NCBI GenBank assembly: GCA_028095005.1
Contig: CM051459.1
Span: 310,870,513 to 310,934,512, forward strand
Length of the DNA stretch: 64,000 nucleotides
Direction of reading: 5' to 3'
Source: Rhynchospora pubera
Lineage: Eukaryota; Streptophyta; Magnoliopsida; Poales; Cyperaceae
A program made the position numbers and the translations under genes. Under the pieces are notes generated by a model, which ran no database searches, was not told the origin of the DNA, and saw nothing but the letters and a program-made list of their open reading frames with translations. This document shows positions 56,019 through 64,000 of the stretch, piece after piece (positions within the stretch are counted from its first letter, which is position 1; every line of letters starts with the position of its first letter).

Positions 56019-57899
56019 GAAAATTTGATATTGGAAAAATAATTTATCGTGAAAATGTATACCAACATGATTTATAATCATATTAGTACCATATTTCATA
56101 TTTTCCACATATGCGCAAACAATGTTGTAATTATTATATAATTTCGATCCACAAAATAAAATATTTTCTTGCTAGAATTCCTATATTATCACATTAATAA
56201 ATGTTTAAATATTCCAGAAAACTAATATGTATATCGCATTTAATTATAAATATAGTTGGTAAAATTATTATTGAGTCTGGTTACAGTTAAAAGGATTTGA
56301 CATATCATTTCGTCAAACCCGATTAGAATCTATAAGTTAAAAATAATTTTCTAAAAATCTGAAAAATGATAAATAAAATTTTCAAAATATGAATTATAAT
56401 TTTTGTTACAATATTTCAATATGAAAAATTAATTCAACGAAAATAACTATAGTACTATACTTGATAAATTGATATTTTTCTAACTCTCTACTTATAGCCC
56501 ATACTATATAATTGGAAATTAAAAAATATACTAACGAATCTATAAATTAACTGCATTAGTAACATATTCATATTTATAACTAGATTCCCATCCCATGTAC
56601 TATTTCTACCATATTCAAACTATATTATTGAATAACGGTGCACAGGAAGTGGTTATTGGATTTGGTCACACGATATATTGAAAACGAAGGGTAAGTGGGA
56701 CGTTATTTGTTATTTTTTAATCATTTTGAGGGAGATTTTTTTTTATAATTGGTAAAAAAAAGATAGGTAACTACTTTTGGCGGACTGACCTTATTCTTTC
56801 GAAGTTTTTTTTTTATAACGATAAATTGTATTTGGGCAAGGCGAGGACTGACCTTATTCTTTCAAAGTTTTTTTTTCAAAAAATGTACTTCAAATGACAA
56901 TTATAAATCGATAAATATGACCATTATATTAAAATCCTGTAGAAAATCAAATTGTAAGTTCTTGTGAAAATGTTTACCATTCTTCATATTTTTCAGAAAA
57001 ATCAGCTTCCTGGATTTTTATAATTTTTAAGGGTGGCATATTTTTAGTTCGCAATCTAAGAGTGATATTTTCCAAACTGATAAAAATCTGTAGTGAAAAA
57101 AAACTAACTTTTTCTAAAACAAAACACATTGCAATAATATTTAATCATAACCTACTTAGATACTGTATTTATTTACTAATATACAATCTATACGACCAAT
57201 GGAAACAATTTCATGAAATTGGATTAATCTTATTGATCATAGTTAAATCTTTAATTTTTCAATCACGCGAATCTTGCTTTTCGAGAAGAAAATTTGAAAG
57301 AATTTTTTTTTTCAATTAGTTCGCAATTTATAGTAGCCTATAATTATTTATTTATATGTTTATTTATTTATTGATAGAAGAGATCAGCTATAAAAAGACA
57401 ATAGAAAGTGGAGGGTAGTATGGGATTTGCGCATGTAATAAACGGGACGTGTACGTTAGTGGGAGGTTATTTAATTACTTGTTTATTTCATTCATTAATT
57501 ATTTTGTTTAGAGAGATTAATTTTCTTCAATTGATACGAACGAAAAAAAATCGGGTAACCAACTTTGGCGGTACAATTTGGCGCCCATGTATAAAAAATG
57601 GTTATGCTAAATCTTGCCACGCGGTCTTGCAGCAGCGCTATCATAGTAAGAACGCAATTAACTTTAATATCAGTCTTGCAATAGTATGTAATTAGCGAGA
57701 AAATTAAAATTCCTTGCAATCATCATGTTGCTAAAACCCCTTTTTGGATAAAAATAAAGAATTAAATGGATAAAAATGAAGAATTTAAAACCGGAAACAG
57801 CTAGTGCTCAATTTGGCGCAACATTATGGATAAAAATAAAGAATTTAATGCAACAACATACTTTCAATTTGCAAGTGAATATCACTCTTAAAAGAAAGC

Positions 57900-58256
57900 T
57901 CACCTGTTGCAATCCATGCTAGGAGTGATGGTAACATTGACAGAGGCACCACATAGGCTGGGAAGAAGAGCGGCACGTGAGAAATCGACTGTCGGGAAGT
58001 GGTTGGCAACTCCCTTGAGGCAGTTGCACATGGTCATTTTGTCAGACGGAGTGACAGCTGTTCGGTTCAGCACTGTCATCCCACCACAACACAAATGGTA
58101 CGGTATTGTGGACCGGCCGGCGAGATAAGATGCACACGGGCTGATCATGCGTGCGACCTCATTACACGGCATTGGCGTTGCAAACACCGTGTAGGTGTAA
58201 GTGCAAGATAATGCAGCGGTGAAAAATAATACAAGGGTTATGAGGCTTCTTGCCAT
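57900..58256 (-). CDS. Type 1 non-specific lipid-transfer protein, copy C
   Basis: 118 aa, with a Val to Ala change after the seventh cysteine (LCGAS for LCGVS). The codon before the stop is AGG instead of CGG, which turns the donor context into CAG|GTGAGC, a better match to the plant consensus. All eight cysteines are kept. A LINE inserted about 125 bp upstream of the ATG (58381 onward) separates this promoter from the sequences found upstream in A and B, so expression may differ. Confidence 0.92.
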   Translation of the reverse strand: MARSLITLVLFFTAALSCTYTYTVFATPMPCNEVARMISPCASYLAGRSTIPYHLCCGGMTVLNRTAVTPSDKMTMCNCLKGVANHFPTVDFSRAALLPSLCGASVNVTITPSMDCNR

Positions 58257-58302
58257 TAGGGAGAGTGATTGAGAGGTGGTGTGTGCTTGAGTGCATATGA
58301 CA

Positions 58303-58316
58303 ATATATATATATAA
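58303..58316 (-). promoter_or_regulatory. TATA box of nsLTP copy C
   Basis: Same TATATATA run as in A and B. The LINE begins only about 65 bp further upstream. Confidence 0.6.
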
Positions 58317-58380
58317 GGGGGTCGGCTCTGTTCATTTTTATTTTGTATTATTTATTGTCTATTCTTGTTTGTTCTTTTAC

Positions 58381-59814
58381 AACAACAACAACAACAACTA
58401 AGCCTTTTGTCCCAAACAAGTTGGGGTAGGCTAGAAAGAAACCCAATAAGAGAACACATCGAAAAAAAAAAAAAAAAAAAAAAATAAAAAAAAATAAAAA
58501 AATAAAAAAAAAAAAAAATAAAAAAAAAAAAAAAATAAAAAAAAAAATAAAAAAAAAAAAAAATAAAAATAAAAAAAATACTAATAGTAAGACTAGCCAT
58601 ACTAATAATAATACCTCTAATAATAATAGTAATAGTAGAAACCTAGACCTCGACCGTGACCTAATAGAGGGACCTACAAACCTATGACATCGCTCCTACC
58701 CCTAAGTTCCTACGTCATGGCTCCGGTACATGAATTGCTAACTTCCAAGCGCTCCTATCGATCGCCAACTCCTTGGAGACGTTCCATTCTTTAAGGTCTC
58801 TTTTCACCGCTTCTTCCCATGTCAATCTTGGTCTCCCTCTCCCCCTCCGGGTGTTCTCGAAATGATTAAGAATTCCGATACGTACCGGTGCCTCTGGAGG
58901 TCTGCGTTGGATATGTCCAAACCATCTCAAACGATGTTGGATCAACTTCTCCTCTATTGGTGCGACCCCAACCATATCTCGTATGTCATCATTTCTAATC
59001 CGATCTTTCCTCGTGTGACCGCAGATCCACCTCAACATACGCATCTCAGCTACACTCATCTTCTGGACATGTCGTCTTTTAGTAGCCCAACATTCTGCGC
59101 CATACAACATCGCAGGTCTAATCGCTGTCCTGTAGAACTTGCCTTTTAGCTTCTGCGGGACTTTCTTATCGCATAGGACGCCTGATGCTTGTCGCCATTT
59201 CACCCACCCCGCTCTTATCCTGTGACTAACATCTTCATCTATCTCGCCATCGCTCTGCAGCATCGACCCTAAATATCGAAAAGTATCTTTCGTAGGTACT
59301 ACCTGCCCGTCTAGACAGACATCTCCGTCCACTGGTCGTATCCCACTAAACTCGCACCCCATATACTCCGTCTTAGTTCTACTAAGCCTAAACCCTTTGG
59401 ACTCTAGAGTTCGTCTCCACAATTCCAATTTCCTATCGACCTCCGTCCTACTCTCATCGACTAACACCACATCGTCCGCAAAGAGCATACACCAAGGAAT
59501 CTCTCCCTGTATATCCTTCGTGATCTCATCCATCACTAAGGCAAAAATATACGGGCTCAAAGCTGATCCCTGATGTAGTCCTATTTTAATAGGAAAGTCA
59601 CTAGTTACACTATCACATGTCCTGATGCAAGTAACGGCACCATCATACATGTCTTGGATGAGGGTAACATACTTTGTGGGGACTTTCTTCTTTTCTAGTG
59701 CCCACCACATAACTTTCCTTGGCACTTTGTCGTATGCTTTCTCCAAATCAATGAAAACCATATGTAGATCCTTCTTTCGCTCCCGATATCTCTCCATCAA
59801 TTGCCTTATTAGGA
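58381..59814 (-). mobile_element. RTE-type LINE, 5'-truncated, in copy C
   Basis: In the minus orientation the element ends with a (TTG)n tail (58381-58398), preceded by GGCTTAGTTG and CCCAACTTGTTTGGGACAAA. An A-rich patch with repeated AAAATAAAAA lies at 58459-58580. The 5' end is cut inside the RT domain at about 59814. A and B show the empty site. No clean target duplication is visible because the flank was rearranged. Confidence 0.85.
58715..59812 (-). pseudogene. LINE reverse transcriptase, C-terminal part
   Basis: About 366 codons open, beginning within the RT domain at FLIRQLMERYRERKKDLHMV. RT motifs: FIDLEKAYDKVPR, GLHQGSALSPYIFALVMDEI, and the catalytic FADD in WCMLFADDVVLVDE. Next come the thumb-like RLSRTKTEYM and FRYLGSMLQ. 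The C-terminal region of RTE proteins follows (LYGAECWATKRRHVQKM, RLRWFGHIQRRP, RRGRGRPRLTWEEAVKRDL). No endonuclease is present because of the 5' truncation. The open-frame start at 59830 is a TTG in host DNA, not a real start. The frame is still open, so the insertion is young. Confidence 0.9.
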
Positions 59815-59874
59815 AACTACCCCATCCCAAGCACTTTTGGCACCGCCTCCACCCCTCAAAAGCAATAATAACAA
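59815..59874. other. Inverted 60-bp host segment at the LINE 5' junction
   Basis: This is the exact reverse complement of copy A 3661-3720 (CCCCTCAAAAGCAATAATAA here; TTATTATTGCTTTTGAGGGG in A). In A and B it lies in the other orientation at the empty site. Flanking pieces equivalent to about A 3651-3660 and A 3721-3740 are missing from C. Confidence 0.9.
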
Positions 59875-60022
59875 ATATTATTTAATTAATTCGGTTTCAA
59901 CATTTGATAGATTTCTGAGGGCAAATTAACAATTTAAGTTCTTGGTGGCATTTTAACGAGCATCTTGTGTGCTAAAAAACTGATATGAGGTCTTAAATTA
60001 GAGAACGCTTGTGTATGAGCGG

Positions 60023-60533
60023 TACTTGACTGACCCATTACACATGTTGATCGAGGCTGAATTACCTGCTAATATAATTGATGTGAGGTTGAAACAAGAG
60101 CAAGAGATCATTGAAGAACTGCTAAAACTTGGCATAAGTGAACTCAATTAATTAGAACTTAAATTGTTTGTTTACAATATCACAAGGTCTTTCTGAGGTT
60201 TCTTTTTCTTTTTAATTTTCAAGTTTCTATAGTGGTTTTGCTCATTTAGCAGTGACAACGTGTTCTAAGTGGCTAGGTACTGAATCCAGTGTGAATTTGT
60301 ACTGCTTTTGTGTTATCAGAGGTTTGTTTCCATTTAGTCCTTGATGACAGTTCTCATGACCCAAATACCTAGTAGTTTGTAACATTAATATTTCAAGGAC
60401 TAAAAATTGATTATTTTATATCTCTTCGGCAGATGAGTAGCAAGATATTTACAAGAAGCAACAGCTGAGAGAACTTGCCATACCGAACTCTTTTTCTCTG
60501 AGAGAGAGAGGAGGCCTCTCTCAAACAGACATG
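60023..60533 (+). pseudogene. KH-domain protein pseudogene fragment, copy C
   Basis: Same two exon remnants and same in-frame TAG, on the far side of the LINE insertion from the nsLTP gene. The Pro codon CCG of TDPLH is CCA here, a silent change. Confidence 0.7.
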
Positions 60534-60857
60534 GTTGTGGACTTGTGGTTCCACATCACGCCAACAAGTAATTGCTTCCGAGAGTTAAAATTAGCATGTA
60601 AACATTTCTAACTTAAAGTTTGTATTAAGTAAAAAGAACGTTTCAAAGATGATAACAGTGTCAAATTAACTAAAATTATTTAAATTTTAGATGGCATTAC
60701 AAAATCTTTTTAATAACTGTAAGAACCCAGAAGCTATATAATTTAAAGCATAAATATTAATATAAATCTTTAGAGCGACATGCTATGTTATATTTTGTTT
60801 AGCATAAAAACGAAAGGAACTATAGAATCAGTGAGAAATTAACTTCCCCTGGCAAAA

Positions 60858-62302
60858 CTAGTTTTTATGAGCATCAACTATAGGTGGATCTGCATAAGGA
60901 CCTTTTAACCAACTATTGGCAATATAGCGGTAAGCGGCTTCAGTTAATCTTAAGCCATCCCAATTCAAATATGTTGATGGATTCTTGCATACAGTAACAT
61001 TTGGAGAGCTGCACGTCTCAATCAGGCTATAATTGTATTTACCACCTTTTCCGCAGCAAACAACTAATGGCTTAGATATAAATCCTGAAATAACAAATGT
61101 TGAACTCCATTTTAGACCAGAAATAAGCACATGTAAATCCAGAAATAACATCAAGTTGGAATTAATACAGGAGAGTGGAGAGACTTCGAGATTCCTCAAT
61201 TTTTTTTTTCTTCTTTTTTTTTTTAAATATATTGATTATCTAAAAGCAGGTCAGGTTTATCTCTCTCTCAAGTCCTAATTCAATAGCGTTTTCCATTTTT
61301 ATTAGAAAGATTTGTCGACTGATTTTGTAGCTTACCATAACGTTGAGGAAACCTGACAAAGTTTAAAACAGGTTCGTAAAAATCTGCATAAATGATCTTT
61401 GCTTGAGGATAATTGACTCGCAGTTCTTTTACCGCCTTAAGTAGAAGGTAGTTATGATGTCTTGATAGTGTGTTGTATCGTTCAATGCATCCAGTCTTAG
61501 GATCATAAGAGGACTTATCATATGCATAAAGGTCGAAAACATCCAATTTTGCCGGAAGGCAGCCTATAGGCATGTTTCCTGGTACCACCACAGTCTGTGC
61601 ACCTTGATCAAGAAGTTCCTATTGAAAGATAAAGTGTGTGTGTGCGCGTATATACACACACGTATATATGTCTGTTAAGAATGCATTTGTATCCTGATTA
61701 ACACATAACGAATATTTGCACATATATTTAATAAGCAAATAGATCTTCTTTTCAAATTCTTGTCAATTTTTTGTCTTTTGTTTTTAAGCCGGGCAGAAAA
61801 TTCTGAAGTACCTTGATTATTCCCGCAATAATCTGAATAATTTTTGCAGCATAAGACACCATCATAGGCAACTTACTGGAGGGCACTAAGACGTAGTCTC
61901 TCCCTTCAATATGTCCAACAATGAAGAGAGATCTGCTAAAATAATCTCTGCATTCTGCATTGCAAGTTTGCAACGACAACATTGCTTGTTCAGTTAATTT
62001 TAGTTTTTTACATTCAAGGTCATATTGATTCAATATTTTACTTGAACATGCCATTTAGGAGAAGGGAACTAGAGGTTACAAACCCTTTGTTGTTTGGCAT
62101 AACGAAGGCTTCAACTCCTTGAACCATTGTAGTTGAGATGATAATGAAGTACTCAATGGATCTTCATAAGATGTTAGATTGTGCTCCTTGAAGAAAGTCG
62201 GGTCAAGCGCTGTTGCACCTTCTACCGCAAAATTTGCTCTTTGTCGAAAGCTTCCATTTTTGCCCAAGTAAGGTTTAAGATATGGCAGGCCAAATTCCTC
62301 CG
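60858..62302 (-). CDS. GDSL gene, copy C, exons 2-5 (exon 1 beyond window)
   Basis: Exons 62302-62084, 61954-61812, 61618-61336 and 61084-60858 are open and spliced as in copy A. Exon 1 would lie to the right of the Copia element, which is still running at 64000, so completeness cannot be judged. The codon for residue 105 changes from GGA to AGA (Gly to Arg) within the normally conserved FRQGANFAVEGA stretch of block II, which may further affect the fold. The block III Asn to Arg and block V His to Arg changes are shared with A and B. Confidence 0.8.
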
Positions 62303-62986
62303 CTGCATAACAAATTAAAAAAATAAATAAATAAATAAAATGGAAATTGATTACTGAATTACTACAGTATATATCATGATATAGAGATCAATTCTTTTCT
62401 ATGTACTTCTATGCTAGATTTGCTTTATATTAAATCAATATGACCTTGAATGTAATTGGACGAATTGGAGACCTCATATCTTTGAATTTTTTTTTTACTA
62501 ATTTTGAATTTTTAAAGATTTCAATATTGATTCAATATGACCCAAAAATTTCTTTTCTACTAATTTTGGATTTTTAAAGATTGATGTATATTTGGATTCA
62601 ACATAATAGAGGACGAATTGGAGAACAAATTGCTAAAGTGCTATGTGTCTTAATATCAATTTTATACTTTTAATGAAAGACCTAAATCATTCAGTATTTT
62701 TTTTTCCATTTTGAAATCTTGTTGGGAATAAAATTTTATATACTTTTGGGAATTTTTTACTATTTTTTTCGATTATTAGACATCATTTTTTTATTGGTCT
62801 ATAACTAATTTTATCCAGATTTTTCCAAACTCCAAAATATTGTAAAAAGGATATAAAATTTGATTTTTTTTAACTTAAATTTTAATAAGGAGAACAGGCC
62901 GTTCGTTCGCAAAACTATTAAGCAATCATCTATTGTTTTTTTTAATAAAATCTTTTTTAGTATAATTGTAGGACAGAGAGTGACAC

Positions 62987-64000
62987 TGTTATAATTAATA
63001 TTATTAATTATATATTATTAATTATAACATTATGTGGCCTATATATTAAATATAAACCAAGTTCATTTATGAAAGTTATCTAAGGGGTACATTGGATTTT
63101 GATGGAAAATCCAATGGACCAGATTAATTACAAATTCTTATCCCTTTAATTGCCTTAGTAAATTTGTTTTTTCTCTCTCCTGTCATATTGGCATCTTTTC
63201 ATGATTTTCGCCCACAAAAATTAAGAGAAGCAGAAGAGAAAAAATAACGCCATTTTTACCATCAATCACACTAAGGGAAATTAAAGAAGATCATATATTC
63301 CGCCTTACGATATGTTTTCACTTCAATCCTGTGAGTTTTATTATAATTTATTGATTTTATATGAAATACGTTGATTCTAGAATGTTAATTAGAAATATTA
63401 TTAAGAATTAATATTTTACGTCTATCATTTGGTATCGGAGCAGTACGTATTTTCATATAAAATTACTAATTTTTCCGGACTCAATTACTGAAATTTAATA
63501 GTATTTTTTCGAATTTTATTTACTAATTATGATAAATTTCAGTTTATATTACTGGATACGTCATTTCTGTGTGCAAATTGGCGATAGTAATCATTGTTTT
63601 CTTTTTTTCCTACTCTTGTCTTTATGCGCACACAACAATCCTGAGATGGTATGGACGCCCATCTTAAGTAACCGAATTGGATTAAATCTAAAGTACAATT
63701 TAATGATCCAACCACTTTCTTTCATTAAGAGGTGCATAGATAGTGAGGACGACCACTTATAATTCTAAATTGTATAGGATCTTGATTTGTACATTAAATA
63801 CTCTCTTTCCTATTTCTTACGCGTCGGTCAGTCATCTTCTATTAATGAATTAATTATATTAAGATAAACCTTTTCCTATTTATTTTGTACGCGCCCTTTA
63901 CCGAGTTTGTCTTATTATTTAAGAAAGACATAAAGTATAATTGTTTTCGGATTGTGCGTGCGTGAACATAGGACTTTACATATAGTTACTTCATTTGATT
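62987..64000 (+). mobile_element. Copia element, copy C (5' part only)
   Basis: Same insertion as 6863-13291, with the same GACAC target site (62982-62986) and the 5' LTR at 62987-63427. The leader then runs to the window edge. No coding part is visible here. Confidence 0.92.

Larger units (their letters stand above)
52091..64000. repeat. Segmental duplication, copy C (right end outside window)
   Basis: The left limit of identity with copy B is 52090/52091. In C, however, the LTR continues leftward to its end at 51587, so C looks like the parental arrangement and B the one cut inside the LTR. C carries a private LINE insertion at 58381-59814. It runs past the window inside the Copia element that A also has. 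Confidence 0.95.

Noticed and set aside
58352..58600. 82-aa Phe/Ile/Tyr-rich minus ORF
   Set aside because: Antisense of the A-rich patch near the LINE 3' end.
59813..59830. TTG start of the LINE ORF
   Set aside because: These codons are inverted host DNA joined to the truncated LINE by chance in frame.

Overview
The window is AT-rich nuclear DNA of a flowering plant, probably a eudicot. The evidence is spliced genes of plant families (type 1 nsLTP, GDSL esterase/lipase, KH/STAR protein, chromomethylase), Copia and other LTR elements, Helitrons, an RTE-type LINE, and MITEs with family-typical target-site duplications. It is not bacterial: there are no operons, and I found no rRNA, CRISPR array or convincing tRNA.

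The backbone is one segment present three times in direct orientation. Copy A covers 1-7877 as far as it can be compared and was already running at position 1. Copy B is 22931-32160. Copy C is 52091-64000 and continues past the window. In each copy, left to right, there are: (i) in B and C, a 5'-truncated or complete LTR and a palindrome-rich patch; (ii) about 3 kb of AT-rich DNA with a long foldback; (iii) a minus-strand 118-aa nsLTP gene; (iv) a plus-strand decayed fragment of a KH/STAR-protein gene; (v) a minus-strand five-exon GDSL gene. Only copy A holds the whole GDSL gene (373 aa predicted). Its 7.35-kb first intron contains a 6.4-kb Copia element. Copy B has lost exon 1, and copy C runs off the window inside the same Copia insertion. 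In all three copies the GDSL protein lacks the expected block III Asn and block V His.

Between A and B (13.8-22.9 kb) lies a cluster of non-autonomous DNA transposons: two MULE-type foldbacks with perfect 9-bp target-site duplications, Tourist-like MITEs, and a hAT-type element with an 8-bp duplication that contains a nested MULE-like element. A small unrecognised Pro/Gln-rich ORF with its own TATA box follows.

Between B and C (32.2-52.1 kb) are degenerate sequence, minisatellites and a non-autonomous LTR element on the minus strand. That element has an LTR, a tRNA-Asp-type primer site and one gag-like ORF with VYPAQ heptad repeats. A composite Helitron of about 7.6 kb interrupts the ORF; leaving it out restores one 494-codon frame. 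The Helitron has two family-specific 5' ends and one 3' end, and carries exon fragments of a chromomethylase and an alpha/beta-hydrolase. In copy C a 5'-truncated RTE LINE lies upstream of the nsLTP promoter, next to an inverted 60-bp piece of flanking DNA.

The genes likely to work are the three nsLTPs and possibly the copy A GDSL gene; almost everything else is transposon-derived. Gene models come from reading splice sites by eye. No database search was run, so family names rest on remembered motifs.
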